NCBI RefSeq assembly: GCF_963678635.1
Contig: NC_087069.1
Coordinates: 44,220,688 to 44,284,687, forward strand
DNA from: Symsagittifera roscoffensis
Taxonomy: Eukaryota; Xenacoelomorpha; Acoela; Convolutidae
Direction of reading: 5' to 3'
Length of the DNA: 64,000 nucleotides
Shown here: in pieces, positions 11,231 to 24,192 of the stretch
Position numbering within the stretch: position 1 is the stretch's first letter
How the letters are laid out: each line of letters starts with the position of its first letter
The notes under the pieces: generated by a model
Seen by the model: the letters and a program-made list of their open reading frames with translations, nothing else
What the model was told of the DNA's origin: nothing
Databases searched by the model: none
Made by a program: the position numbers and the translations under genes

Positions 11231-12591
11231 GCATTCTTCGTGAAAATCCTAGACCCACCCCAGGTACCGTAAATAGTTTTTAGATATAAACAATAAGAAG
11301 ACTAATAAGAAGAGATAATCGCAATTTGAAGCAAGGATAGCCGACTACTGTGCAACAAGTTCTAAAAACCCAAATGTGAAAACACACAAAAAAATTTTTT
11401 TTCAAAATAATGCCAATTTTTTCTGGGTGGTGTGATGAAAGGATCTGCACTATCAACTGCGATTTGAGAAGTTTCGATAGAAATAATAAAGTTTTTAATT
11501 TTTTTTGTAGTTTTTAAATTTTTGAAGTTTTGAAGTTAATAAATTCCAAATGGCGCTAAAAAAACTCCAAAAACAACTTTACTTGACTAAAACTAATTTT
11601 TTACTACATGAATTAAGCAACAGAGTGCTATTGTGAGGCTTCTTGCTTGCCTTATTTGCTCGAATTTAGACTAAGAATCAAAAGTCTTAAACCTGTTTTT
11701 CCTGATACTTTGACAACTTTTCGGAAGTTTTTGATGTCGTTTGACTCAAGAATGAAAGGGCTTGAGTAAAATATATAACTCAAACCAATCCCATAATTTA
11801 TGTAGCTACTAGTTTTGCTCAGAAATTGAAAAAAAAAACTAAAAAATCCAAAAAAATTAAAACACCCGAAAACAAAACTTGTCCTCAATTTTCAAATGGA
11901 CAGAACAAAATTAAATATTAGAATTTTTTCGTAGATACAAATACCGTTTGAAAATAAGGGTAATCTTTTGTTTTGTAAGTAGCACAGATTGTTTCAACCA
12001 CATTAGAAAAAACTACAATATTTTTTTGTGTGTGTCATTTTCTGTTCGTGCTGTGATGAAAAACATGGCCAATTGCAGAGAAAAACTTGTGCGTTAGATG
12101 AAATCGACACCATTTATCTTCAAAAAAATTAATATGAAACAAAAAAATGAAAATAAAAAGCAGAAGTATTTTATTTAAATTTTTTTTTTCTGATGCTTCC
12201 ATTTTAGCTTTTTTTTTCCTGAAAGAAACTGAATATTTTAAAAGTTAAAACTTTTTTTAAGACCTACTCGTTCGCTTTACTCGCTTGAAATTAGACTAAA
12301 ATTCAAAAATTTTGAAGCGCATTTTCTCGACATTGGTACGGCAATCTCAAAAGGTTGAAATGGCGCTCGAAAGAATAATAAGTAATAAGGCTTCAATTTG
12401 ATAAGTAATAAGGCTTCAATTTGATAAATATTTTGGCCTATTCTAATTTTTTTTAGTATCTGCTTCTGTGTGACAAAAAAAAACTAAAACTTGTCCGACG
12501 AAACAACGTCCCTCCGATTTTCAATGTTCTGAAAAATTACCCAAGAATTCATTTTGTATGATAATCAAACAAATTGGTTTAAAAAACTCAC

Positions 12592-12803
12592 AGTTCGGAT
12601 TGCATCATGTACGGAACGAATCTGTCCGAGAACAATCTCTGGTCCATTGTTCTCTTCCTTTGCAGACTGGTCCCCCCGCCCCCTCCGCCCCCCATCGCCT
12701 CGTCCTCCGGACTCCACCTGCTCTTCCAGAAGGCCAGACACTTCTCTTGTTGGCTCCAGAACAGAAGAAGAACGATGAGGCTGAGGGTAATGGGTCGCGA
12801 CAT
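12592..12803 (-). CDS. First exon of a secreted protein, possible prohormone precursor
   Basis: The frame starts at ATG 12803 and runs 70 codons plus two bases to a consensus donor CT|GTGAGT (donor at 12591-12586). The exon is conspicuously GC-rich for this window. Residues 1-24 look like a secretory signal: MSRP, then ITLSLIVLLLFW, then a short polar stretch ending KCLA with a small residue for cleavage. After it come a basic aromatic segment (FWKSRW), an acidic patch, a run of seven glycines, then LQRKR, a good furin/prohormone-convertase site. The exon ends TMDQRLFSDRFVPYMMQSE. The layout fits a neuropeptide or peptide-hormone precursor, but no family is recognised. Two bases are left over, so the next exon must start with one base to complete the codon; I could not identify it. 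Four plus-strand frames overlap but none has these features. Confidence 0.45.
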
Positions 12804-12849
12804 TTCAGTTGATCCGAGGGTGAAATTTCAAGGATAATTGTTAACTTGG

Positions 12850-15800
12850 GCTTCCAAATGTGGTGGAATTTCTAAGAAAATTTTATTAGTGCTGGTTTAG
12901 TACAAAGAGCTAAGTATTAGTTCTATTATATTGAAAAGAGGTCTTTTTGCGCCGAGTTGAGATGAATATTTAGGTTGTCATAGCAGATGAACTTTCTTTC
13001 AATGGTTTTATGCAGTTTTATGACTAATATTTGGACTAGACTTTCCTTTTAAGACAATTGTGACACATTAGAAGTGCCAAAAATATGATAATGCAAAGTG
13101 TTTCAGATAATCTTCTAATGAAGTAGAACTTCACTTAGAATAATTGATTTGGAGGCAATGAAGTTTTTACCAAAATTTAGAACATTGACATTTGTGTATC
13201 AATATTTCTATCTAAAATTTTATCTGATAAGTCAATCAAGAGGTACATTGGGTAACGCCCCGCTTCCCAGAATTTGTTTGTCATTTTTTCTAATCGAAAA
13301 ATCATTACGTCATCAGCTCAAATAGTTAATGAGAAATTCGAATATTTTGTTTTAAAAATGTTCAATTAAAATATTCTGTTCTGTATTTTGAATTTTTCTT
13401 CTCTCCAAGCAAGTTATGAAAACCAATTTTTGTAAAAGAAAAACCCGCATTTTTCGAATTTCTTTTTGGATAAATATTTTTTTGACTAAATATTTTTTGT
13501 TCTATAATCCTCGATTTTTCTTCTAAAATACAACTTTTTAATACAATTTTTTTGGGTTGTTTTGTCCTATTTTCAATGAGTTTCTGCGCCTCAAAATTTT
13601 TTTTGAAAGAAGTAACAATTTTGCCTTTTCTTAAAGACTGTTTTGGTTTTGACAAGAGTTCTGAAGTCAGTCACATCATTTAAGAGCGTGAAAGAGCTTT
13701 TATAATAATTATAAAGGGTAATAGACAATAGAAAAATGTCGCGAAAAATTATGAAACAAGGGGGTGGGATTTTTTTTGGGAAAGGGGGGGAGTAGGGGGT
13801 TTAGATGGCAAATGGGCTGAAGACTCTATCCCATATGCCGCTTTTTAACACTTTTTTGGTGCCATCAAGCCCCCTCGAAAATTTATTTTGAACATTGATC
13901 AATAAAATGTAAATCAGCACTAATTTTTACCAACTGCTGTCTCAAGTTAGATTATGTTTATGAATAAATCAGCCCGAACACGAGTTATTTTTAGAAACAA
14001 GGTAAATGATGCGCCTTTGTTGTAAAATTTCTTTACTTTTGGGAAGAATTCGAATAAAGTGGGAAGTATTTCAGTCGAGATTAGATTATTAACTTAAATA
14101 GGTCTCAATTAAAAACAAATGACTTCACATTTTTAACTGATCCAATTTATTTGGCCTCTTGTCGTGAAGGTGTAATTTGTACACTAATTTCTGCAATTAA
14201 ACCTAAATTCAGTGGATAAAATTTGTATTTTCAATAGAAATGGAAATAATAACCCAAAAAAAATAAATTGTGATTATTCCAGCTTTCAGTTTTAACTTAA
14301 TGAGCTGAAAACTTCAATTCTTTTTGAACCTGAAAGTTCAAATAATTAAAATTACACTTGAGCGTTTAAAGCAGCACATCTGCACATAGGGAGATGATTA
14401 ATAACATTTTGATGATTAATATAATTTTCAAAACTTTATGATCTGTTTTTTTTTTTCGCAATATGATTAAAACGATTCATGCTTTTTTCGGCCAATCTTT
14501 TGTGGAAAGCAAGATTCTTCAAGTATAAAACCAATTTTTCCTGAGCTGTTGTCAAAAATTTCAAAATTTTTACCTCAATGCGTTTCTAAAATTATGCATT
14601 CTGTGCACTAAATAATTTAGTTAGGCAAATAAGGCGATTCCATACTGAGCGATAACCTCACCTGAAATTTTCATTCGATTTGAAGTTATCATTGATGACG
14701 ACGATTAAACCAAAAGATCGAAATATTCACCATGAGAAAAAATTAATCATTCCCTTTTCTTGCAAAAATTGAATTTCATTGAGCTTTGCAAACTTTTTAA
14801 CTGTCGGAATGAGAAAAAGTTAACAAAACTGATGACAATAAAAACTTCAATTGTGGAGTTTTAACAATTTTTGTATCAAAGTTAAGCAGTGGTTGTCTCG
14901 ACAAAGCTTAGACGCATCAATTTTAGTAATAATAAGCAAAAAAATTCGCAAAAAATCTAAATCGAGAAGAGTGATTTTTTTTCTTTTTTAGTTTTCCTCC
15001 ACGAAAAAAAAAACTAGATATAACAAAACTGCCTCATTGCTTCAAAGGGGAGAAATCCACCATCGCTTTAAAGTCTATCTATGAATAAATTAATATTGAA
15101 TAACTGTAAAATTTGATGAACCAATTTGAAAACGAAACGATATAGCCGGTTGCTGTGAAAGTAGTACAGAATAATCCGACCATATTCAGAATCAAATAGA
15201 AAAAGTTTTTTTTTCATTTTTTTAATTGCCGTTTTTAGCAGATGGTGTGATTCGTGAACTACACGATCTCTATAGTAAATGAGGCAGGATTGCCAACAAT
15301 TGTTGTAAGAAAAGAATAAAAACTAAAAAAAAAATTGAAAAAAAAAAATGAAGAATTGATTTTTTTCAAACTTTTTGCACATTAGTTTAAAGTTTTTATT
15401 AAAAAATTTTGTTGAAAAACAACCGCTAAATTAAACAACCAAAACTACTTTTCATTAAACAACACAAGTTTTTGATCCTAATGCTCTAGAAAAACAGTAA
15501 TCTTACTTCTAACGAGGGTTACTCGATCGCGTTACAAGCTCCTCGAACCTAGATGAAAGTTGAAAATTTCAAACCTATTTGGGATTTTTTTTAGTAATTT
15601 TTAAAGATCGTTTGAATCACAACTAAAAGAGTTTTAAAATGATTTATCACTGAATTCACTCCGATGACTGCCTGTGGTAGCTGATTTTGCATGGAAACAA
15701 AAAACACATTGCGAAAAAACTCAAACACCTCCAAACAAAAGGTTCTTCCCTTTTTTCAATGTTCCAAACAAAAACGAACGCGGATTTTTTTATTTGGGTT

Positions 15801-16350
15801 TTACCACACTCGGTATGCAAAGGTCAAAGCGATTATTTCGCATCTATTCAAGCTTACAAGAATTATGCAGATTGTCTCAATTCTTCTATGAACGACTTCT
15901 GAGCACGATTAGTTTGCCGATTAGTATAACTAGGCTCAGTTTGCATAAAATATCCTCAACTTACCAGTGCTGCAACAATCCATTGCGGATTTTTTTTGAA
16001 AAACTTCAGGTTTAAATTTTTTGACCATAATCGAAAACAACAAGTAAAACTAAGTTTGTGCTCGGGTTGTTCCTCTGTCTCTACGCGAAATTAGATTTCT
16101 CCTATTTAGTTGAACGTTCTCGTTTTTTTTATTCCTGATTTTATCACTGCCCTGAGCTGAAACTTTTAAACATATATCAGCTGTTTGCGTTTTCTATAAA
16201 CTTAAGGGAGTTTGGAGTTCGCCAATATGGCTCATTTAAACGATGAACAGGTGTGATGCTCAATTAACACCTGAGCTGTTACTTCAACCATCTCAGAAGC
16301 ATTCCAAGATGATTCTGATCTTATTTTCAGGTCACTGGGAGCTCAGCAGT
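12850..16350. other. Non-coding AT-rich stretch
   Basis: Nothing recognisable as a gene. A lysine- and asparagine-rich 97-codon minus frame at 13362-13655 has the composition expected from A-rich DNA read by chance. A G-rich patch lies at 13760-13805, and an AGCCCCCTCGAAAA block near 13870 resembles the right end of the MITE in the 38-43 kb array. Overlapping plus frames at 15674-16015 are chance-level. Confidence 0.45.
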
Positions 16351-16358
16351 AAACGTTT

Positions 16359-16641
16359 GCTATTAACGCGTAAGCGGAGATTTAATCCGTCTTAGATTCG
16401 TTCCAAATTGATTGAACGAAGCTTATTTGCCATTAATGATTTGTTAAAGGAACGAAATCTATCCTTTTGTACTTTATATGGCGTGTGGGTGGGATAATTT
16501 TCCTTAAAAAAATTCAAATTTTCGAAAAAAAAATTTAATTTTAATTTATTTCATTTAATTTTTTTATATTATTTCTGCTCCATAAACCTCAAAAGGCAGT
16601 CGGAACATTCAGGGCTTCGCCCTGATACGAGCAGTCTTGTT
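16359..16641 (+). repeat. Dispersed repeat ending in a 17-base hairpin
   Basis: This span matches 23512-23793 over its whole length: it starts GCTATTAACGCGTAAGCGGA, shares TATCCTTTTGTACTTTATAT in the middle and ends with CGGAACATTC, the perfect hairpin TCAGGGCTTCGCCCTGA, then TACGAGCAGTCTTG. A terminal hairpin a few bases from the end recalls Helitron 3' ends, but the CTRR signature is absent, so I leave the class open. Confidence 0.75.
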
Positions 16642-16762
16642 GATTTTGAACTGCAATAAAAACAATGAAAAAATTTGAGGCATGCGCTGATCAAGAAATT
16701 AGCGTTCATCATTCCATTCATTCTGTTTCACTCCAAGGAATTCGTTTTAGTCGTATGTAGTT

Positions 16763-17035
16763 TTACGGCATGTCCTTGTCCTTGTCTGTTCCTAACTTTT
16801 CGAAATCAAGTTCAACCGGCTTTTCAAGCAAACCAGCACTTTTTTTATCAAAGTGTTTTCTATATGAAACTATCTCATACAAGTTTCCTGCACCCTGAAC
16901 ATCCACTTAAGTCACATTTGCTACTTGGTTTTTCAGCCGCTTATACTTTTCAAACAAAACACTGTTATAATTACCGATATGCATTCAAATAATCCTTCAT
17001 TAGAATATTTTAAAAATTTTTTCTTCGCCGAAAAA
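16763..17035 (-). CDS. Candidate two-exon 3' end of an unidentified gene
   Basis: Exon a, 17035-16975, follows a T-rich acceptor (TTGTTTGTCAG) and ends at donor ATCG|GTAATT. Exon b, 16894-16763, follows GATGTTCAG and ends in TAA. With the 80-base intron removed the phases agree and the join reads through from ...GLFECIS into GAGNLYEIVSYR. The final exon gives 43 residues ending DKDKDMP, with lysine, glutamate and aspartate spread through it and a higher G+C than its surroundings. A possible preceding exon near 17264-17214 ends CTCTGAG|GTTGCT in a compatible phase. I do not recognise the protein. Open frames of this length occur by chance here, so it is only a candidate; a 105-codon plus frame covers the same bases. 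Confidence 0.3.
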
Positions 17036-17279
17036 CTGACAAACAATTTGACCACGGCGTAAAGTTTGTGCCAATTATTTATGAAACTGGACGATATTTT
17101 GTGTTTCGGCTGCTTTTTTTTCTTTAAGATTTTTAGTAAAAAATGCATTTCTACAGATTTTATACAATATACAACTGCGTTATTTTTCCAATTAAACGGC
17201 GACAAAAGCAACCTCAGAGAACACTCCCAATTGAAAGTACAGAAATTTACCCAAAAGTCTACTAAGAGATGCAAAGTGT

Positions 17280-19590
17280 AATATGTATTTTTTAAAACTT
17301 GAATTGAATGTAGAGCGTGGATTTCAAAAAAAATTAAAATAAATATATTATTTTTACTTAAAAAATATTTATCGTATTATTGTATTAATGATCAAGGGAA
17401 TTTAGTTTTCTTCAGTATAAAAAAAAATTGTTTTAATGAACCATTTTTGACGTAGTTTTAGGAAAAAAATTTTGAGCTCAGAAGTAAAAACATAATTCTC
17501 TCTTAGGCTTTTAAACTTTCATCAGTTTTTTAAAAACTCTTTTTTAAAAAAATATATGTCATCAGCAGCAAAAAATTAGGTTATCGAATTTACTATCAAA
17601 GTTGAGTGAGACAAGCTATTTGATCTCATCGAAGAGGAACTACAGTTAGAAAACAATGCTGCAGTACTTTTTTATTTCAACGAGCAAATGAACGAGTAGT
17701 TTATTCACGTTTTTGTGCTTTTCTCTGCAACTTTTCAAAATCTAGGGTTGAAACTTTGATAGGCGCTAGATGTAGCTATTTGAAACGAAGTAGCTGTATC
17801 CGAGTTTGAGAATCCTTCTTTTGAAGGCGGAGCAAAGGCCAGTCTATTATAACTTTTTACCAGATGTTCATTTGTGGAAAAGTCAGCGCAAACATCACAT
17901 GGAATTTGAACTTATCGGCTCAAATTGATTTTGGCAAGCTGATAATCTCAAGACGACTATGATCCAAAGACAAAACCCGAAACATTTGACCCATTTACTT
18001 GCTCCGGCGTCAAAAAACTGCTAAATTTTACAATCAATTTTGCTAGAAGAAACCAGAAAAAGAATTCTTTGTGCTTTTGATTCAAAAAGTGACCGTTATT
18101 CATTTTTATCAAAACTTATGCACAGGCAAGGTACAATTTTTTATGTTCTTCCAAAATTTTGCCCGTTTTTTGGTATAATTGCCCCAGCCAAATGTACCTT
18201 CAAAAAGGCATGATAGTTTTATGAACCCTGTGATAATCTAATGCTTCGTTCTTAGTTTGTTAATGAAAATAGAAGAGTTATATCTTATTCATATCGAGCA
18301 AAATGTACTTTTCAAATCTTATGTCTGGCACCTTTTGGTGGCCCAAAGAGTTAATCAGGCTTATAAACCTCCCAAAAAAACCAATAAGAGACCACAATTT
18401 TGTTTTAACTGAAATGATAGCGAGGATGCTTGACAGCAAAACTTTCACTGAAACTAGTTATGATGAACTCGTTATTCTTAGGCCATCCACAAACTAGAAA
18501 GTTGACGAGAAAAAAAAACAAAAGCATGAATAATAAAATACAAAAGCATGAAAATCAGTCTGCACACGTAGGGTTTCTCTGTGATACCAACAGTTTCAAT
18601 TCTACCTTGGTGGATAGATTTTTCGCAAGTCTACGGTTCTTTCGATAATAATCGGCTTTATGACTGAACTTTTTTTAACATTTGCCAATCTGTTCTTCCG
18701 ACTAACAATTTGTACAGTAAAACCGAATCATATGAGCATAAAAATTAGCCAAACTTGAACTATCAATTTTTAAATTGGATAAATTTTTGAAATCTGGTTA
18801 CCAATTTTGATATCTCTCACTAAATAGATTATACATTTCCCAGCCCCAACTTGATTAGTTTCGGTTTCCCTTTTTGGTTTGTTTTGCTATAATATAAACG
18901 CAACATAATATCTTTATTTTTTTCAGCCGCCGCGTCACTGAATAGAAACTTTTCACGACATTTTTGAAACTTTCTTTGCTGTCCTTGCCAAAAGTTTTTT
19001 TGCATCATTATGAATTCAGATTTCATAAAGCTTAATCTTTTTCTGATTTTGCAGCCGGTGTTTGCAATGAAAGCAGTCAGTGATCTAAATCTTGAGAAAA
19101 AATTTAATTAATCATGAGGTATAAGTTTTTTGGCAAAAAGTTTCCATTTACCTTTTTATCTTCACGGATAAAAATATCGAACTGCTTCCTGAAAAGTTTT
19201 TTTTTGTTCGGATTATATTAGTGCGGATTATTAACTATTTATTTCAGATCAACCCTGATTAAAATAGTTTAAGTCTTTCGACACTTTGTCTTGAATTCTC
19301 GAGAGAAAAATTGAAACTGCGTTCAATTTCTTCCACTAGTGTAATAACGCAATGCTTCATAAAGTTAAGTTTTTTAAATTATAAAGCGTATTTAACGTAC
19401 ATGAAGAAAGTTGAAGATCCTGGATAACCAAGTGATCCATAGGAGTAGAAATTTGGTCCAGACAAAACCATTGTTTAATAGCACTGAACATAGCGAGTAG
19501 TTTTAGATTTCCTGGTAAAAAAAAAACGAAGCACAAATTAATGTATTTTCTTTCCTAAGTGATTTTTTTAATGTCCTTTTTGGCTTTTGG
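17280..19590. other. Mostly non-coding stretch with one weak candidate exon
   Basis: Around 18830-19105 on the minus strand about 90 codons are open (including WQGQQRKFQKCREKF and a GKPKLIKLGLGNV end). The plus strand has strong acceptors TTTTTTTCAG at 18925 and TTTTGCAG at 19054, each followed by a short open frame. The strand evidence conflicts and I call no gene. The rest is A/T-run DNA. Confidence 0.35.
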
Positions 19591-20880
19591 ACAACACTTA
19601 CTTCGATTTTCAGCGATTTTTTGCACAGACCAAGAGGAAATGATCAAATCTACTCTTTTTTAAGAAATCAATATGTGGCTTGAGAGACTTATCGATGTAA
19701 TCAGGGTCTGAAAACGGCAGATTTCTTCATCTGCATTAAGCTTTTAAACCCACGTGAAAAAGTAAAAAACAGCGAAATTTACTGAAACTTTAAAACTAAT
19801 TAAATTTTTTCGCTGAAATTGTTTCAAGTCGCAACATCGTCTTTTTCATTCCACTTATTTGAAAAACAATTTCACTACGATGCAAAATTTAGTGCAGATG
19901 ATGAAATGTGTCATTTTCAGACCCGGACTACATTGAAAAGCAGTTAAATAAAAAAAATTGAATCCTTCAAAGGTGGGAGCTCTGAAAAATTTTTCTTGGC
20001 CTATGTAAAGTTTTTTTTGAAAATCGAAGTAAATATTGTCCAAATTGGTCTTAAAAAACAGGCATTTTGAAGAATAAAAAATTGAAGTTGTACTTTTTTA
20101 ACCACTATTGTAGATGGTATTGAAAGGAGTTGGAAATTTTGTTGAAACCAGTAAGCGTTGAGGGAGACTTTTGAGCTTGGTTTTTGTCAAAAGAAAGAAA
20201 AACCCAGTTCAAAAGCCCCCTAAACCCCACTAGTTTCAGTAAAAGTTTGCAATCAAATTTCATATCATCCACAGTAATTAACAAAATAAAGTACAAATTT
20301 AGTTTTTTATTTCTTAAATGCCTCTTTTTTATGTCCATTTCTGACAATATTTACTTCAATTTTCAGTAAAAGTTTTGCATAGACCAGGACCAAATCAGAG
20401 CTATACTTTCTAAAATTATCAGATATTGGTTACAATGATGTACCAATGTAATTTGGGTCTGAAAATGCCAGATTTTTTCTTTTGCACTAACTTTTGCATC
20501 GTAGGGAACATTTTCTTGAATAAGTGGAATAAAATAGTTGTTCACGCGAAGTTAAAAATACTGAGAGAGACAATTGAAACAATCAATGTGAGTTTTTTAC
20601 CTGTTTTTTAGATTTGTTTTTTACCTGTTTTTGAAAATCTTAGTGCAGATGAAGACATTTGGCATTTTCAGACCAGGATTACATCTGTAAGTAATCGAAA
20701 TCAATTATTGTTTTTTTTTCATAGAGGGTACCTCTGATCATCAGCTCCTGGTCTATGTGAGAAATTTCAGGAACTTCGAAGTAATTTCTGTTTAAAGTGG
20801 ACACTGCAAATAGGCACTTTAGGGAGTAAAACTCTGAATCTGCGTTTAATTTTGTCCACAAAAGTAATTAGGCTGCTCTG
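19590..20880. repeat. Four diverged modules in alternating orientation
   Basis: A module of roughly 150-200 bases, with TTTACTTCGATTTTCAG, TGCATAGACCA, GGTCTGAAAATGCCAGATTT and CATCTGCACTAA in order, occurs at about 19595-19740 (+), 19850-20046 (-), 20340-20530 (+) and 20640-20800 (-). A weaker piece lies near 21165. The alternating orientation gives two inverted pairs, as if one foldback element had duplicated. The short open frames inside are by-products. Confidence 0.6.
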
Positions 20881-22318
20881 ATGGTAAATTAATTTTGGCA
20901 GCAAACTTGGGTTAGAACTCCAAACGACCCAGAAAATCAAACATGTTTCGTAATTTTAGCGTGCTAAGAACCCTAGGAATTTTTTCATAAGGGTACACTA
21001 GATATTGAACCAAAAAAAAAACAAACTCAAAGTTTTATGGTCCAAAATATTTTCTTATTTCGGTGCTATTTTTGACCATTTTTTAAGGTATACAGAACGA
21101 AAATAAGAAAAAATCAGATAACTTAAGCTGTTCTAGATGGCTAGCCTAGATTTACTCTTTTTTGTAGGTCTAAAACAACTAGATTTCATCATCTGCCTCT
21201 ATTTTTTTTCTGTAAGCCACTAATTTTTGAAACAAGCGGGAAAAAAACGTTGTTCTTTATCTGACCCGCAAAGAGTTTCCTTGAACACTTATCATTTTGA
21301 ATCGATTTTCATGGACTGTCTGAAATAAATGCTAATAAAGGACTATAAATCGATTATAAAGTAAAAACAAAAGAAATCAATTTAATCCATTTAATTTAAT
21401 TATAATGAACTAAAATGAATTTGATTATAATAGTTTTTTTTGTATTGCATCCCGTTTTTTAGAAGCTCGAAAAGATGCTCTCTTGTATTTTAAGATTATT
21501 ATAGCAATTATAGAAATTTTTTTACAGGATTTTTTCATTTTCTCAGCGGGTGTTGGTAATTATCAAAAGGCATGGAAAGAGTCTGAGAAATGAAATTTAA
21601 AACAAAATTGGATTCGGAAGCCAGTGAATTTGTTTTTTCAGTTGAGCGACATCTTATCTGTGCTGATCAGTATAATTTTGAAAAATTTGATTAAAAAAAA
21701 GTTTCAATGTGCTGTGCGTGGTGTTGGAAAAATTTCAAATTGAAAAAAAAAATTTTTTGAATCACGGAATTGAAAAAATGAATTTTTCGAGTTGAAAAAG
21801 TCACTACGAGGTCCAACTGTGTATTTTGCAAATTTTAAAAGTATTCCGCAAAAAGTACGCTCTATTTAAATTTCTTATTTTCTTTGCTCGTTTCAATAAA
21901 ATTTAAACATGTGTACTGACTTTTCTCTGGTTTCTAGAGACCTACTGTCACGAAATTGCTCTATACAGTGCACGTTAATTTGGGAGAGTTAAATTTTTAT
22001 GAGGGCTGCTTTTAGAGAATATGCAAAGGGTTGCTTTTGGAGAATATGCGAGATAATAGCCACCACATTCCAAAATCTTTTTTAAGGTTTGTTTAATTTG
22101 CTAGCTGTCAGATTATCTAGACTGGGAATAGCATGCACAATCGAGTACGCATCATCAATAGTTGTGTCACTTAGCGTGTTTGTGGGAAATTGTTTTCAAA
22201 GTTGAAATTCTCCAAAAATTGGAAATTTTTCTGTTCAATAATTTTAACCAGACTTTATCAGTTAACCTTTTTTGGATTGAATTTCGTTTATTCCAAAACG
22301 TCTTCTAAATTTATAACA
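20881..22318. other. Non-coding AT-rich stretch
   Basis: No gene seen. A 27-base direct duplication around GGGTTGCTTTTGGAGAATATG lies at 22003-22058. Confidence 0.5.
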
Positions 22319-22510
22319 CGAGGCCGAATTGTGCACTGGATAGGCGCTTAATTTTGTGTCTCTATGCTCCTGGATTCCAGAAACAAACCTTTAAACATGG
22401 TAAATTTTTGTCGGAATGATCAAAGAAAGCGGAAGAACTAAAATAGAACAAATGGAGCGTTCTTGTTGCGGACTTCGCTTAAAATTCACAAAATGCACAC
22501 TTCTGGTTCG
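22319..22510. mobile_element. Short TIR element, GGATTCCGC family
   Basis: The left end CGAGGCCGAATTGTGCACTG and the right end GTGCACAC...GGTTCG are inverted relative to each other; the right end is followed by TA. The interior is a shortened version of the 32604 and 57108 elements: GGATAGGCGC, ATGCTCCTGGATTCCAG, AAACATG, then CTTGTTGCGGACTTCGC. No coding capacity. Confidence 0.7.
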
Positions 22511-22519
22511 TAATATATT

Positions 22520-23300
22520 GCATTTTATCATCGATATTGGCTGAGAAACTCCAAAAATAAGTTAAGAACAAAGATAGGCAGCAAATCATTAATCAGATTT
22601 GTCAAAATGAAAGACATTGAAGAATAACGTTTTCGCAATTAGTTGGGTCCTTTTAATGTGGGACTAACAAAGTTCAAATTGCTCTCTTTTATCTAATTGC
22701 TTTTCAATTTTTTCAATCTTTTGTCATTGCTTTAACTTTTTCAATACTCTGGCTAAAAATGTTTTATATCCAAACGCCAAAAACTTTTTTTTATGGTCGT
22801 GCATAGCACAAACTATAACAAAGTTGCAACAAATTTTAATTAATCATTCAATGGTTTAAAATGTTTTCCAAAAGCTCTTAGTTTGTCTAATGTTAGCTAA
22901 TACTTTAGCAGAAATAAATAACACTACAAACCACATTTGCTCGTCACCAAAAATTACCTTTCAGCGTAAGCCAGTAAACTTGACGTCAGCACAAACATCA
23001 TTTGAGTCAAACTGAGTAAAACTGAATGAGTCATACCAAAAATTTTGACCCAAACTCGCAGCACTATCACTATTTCCTTCACGACTCAAACTACTCCTCC
23101 GTCGCGCGTTTAACTACACGCCAAGCTTAGTTTAAGATCGACTCCCAACCAGTAAAACATATTTCGAGTCCAGTTTTAATATAATGGAAAGTTGCAATTG
23201 TCCCTAAAACTGCCAAACATTAATTTTTCTTTTATATTGGCATTATATTCCACTCATTCATTGTTCCGACTTTCGATGAGAAAGTAACGGAATATTTGTG
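22520..23300. other. Non-coding stretch
   Basis: Nothing recognisable. The part near 22970-23160 is slightly richer in C and has a few TGAGTCA-like words, without clear function. Confidence 0.45.
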
Positions 23301-23309
23301 CTCGGGGTG

Positions 23310-23793
23310 GGTTTTTTTTTCTTCAGACAAAATTCGACTTTTTAACTAGCCATTTTTGGCGGAATTTTTTTTATATCATTCGAAAGGTATTGTTGTCCTG
23401 AGCTCAAATTTGAAACGATGTTTCACCTGTGATCATTTTTCGTAAAGTTATGGGGGTTTAAAGATTGCCATTTTGGCCAATTTGGGACAATTAACGCGCG
23501 ATATATTTCGCGCTATTAACGCGTAAGCGGAGAGTTAATCCGTCTTAGAAATCGTTCCAAATTCGTTTAACGAAGCTTATTTGCCATAATTTTTTGTTAC
23601 AAGTAGCGAAATCTATCCTTTTGTACTTTATATGGCGTGTGGGGTGATGATTTTTATAAAAAATTTCAAATTTTTGAAGAAAAAAAAATTCATTTTGTTT
23701 ATTATTTTTAATTTTTTAATGTTATTACTGCTCCATAAACCTTATTAGGCAGTCGGAACATTCAGGGCTTCACCCTGATACGAGCAGTCTTGT
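23310..23793 (+). repeat. Best full-length copy of the 480 bp dispersed repeat
   Basis: The left part matches 2395-2570 and 7925-8110, and inverted 45225-45420. The right part (23512-23793) matches 16359-16641 closely, with hairpin arms AGGGC/ACCCT near the end and the terminal CGAGCAGTCTTG. Together they suggest one element of which other copies are fragments. No reading frame of note. Confidence 0.6.
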
Positions 23794-24192
23794 TTTTTAT
23801 CGATTCAATTTGCTTTAAAGACAATTTGATACTCTTTGTTTCTGCCTGCATAAAAATTGTTCAGAAACTGGCGACAAAAAATCATTTGCATTAGATTAGT
23901 CGCAGCTAGAAGACAACCATGTCGTGAAACCTTTTCTAATCGCTGTCTTTTGTAACTATGAGAAACCTGGTGGCAAGTTATACGGATATAAAACTTTAAA
24001 TTACTTCAATGTTTCATAGGCTACCGGCTCGTAAAAAATTATCGGCGTTTTAATTTAACCTTACTTTATTATATAGTTGGAGACAGTCGATCCTTGAAAA
24101 TTTTGACAATTTCAATTTGGTTTAAAAATTTTTCTGGGCCAGGTTGACAGAATCGAAGAAAAAGTCACCAAAAACCAGCCGCATATCATCAA

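Noticed and set aside
12554-12837. Three overlapping plus-strand frames over the 12.6 kb GC-rich block
   Set aside because: None has a signal peptide or splice signals; the minus-strand frame has both.
13362-13655. 97-codon lysine/asparagine-rich minus frame
   Set aside because: Composition is that of A-rich DNA; no splice signal, GC shift or recognisable motif.
16359-16641. Helitron
   Set aside because: Terminal hairpin is suggestive, but CTRR at the 3' end and TC at the 5' end are missing and no Rep/helicase is present.
18829-19026. Minus-strand lysine-rich frame as a gene
   Set aside because: Open length is near chance expectation, and strong acceptors on the opposite strand conflict with it.
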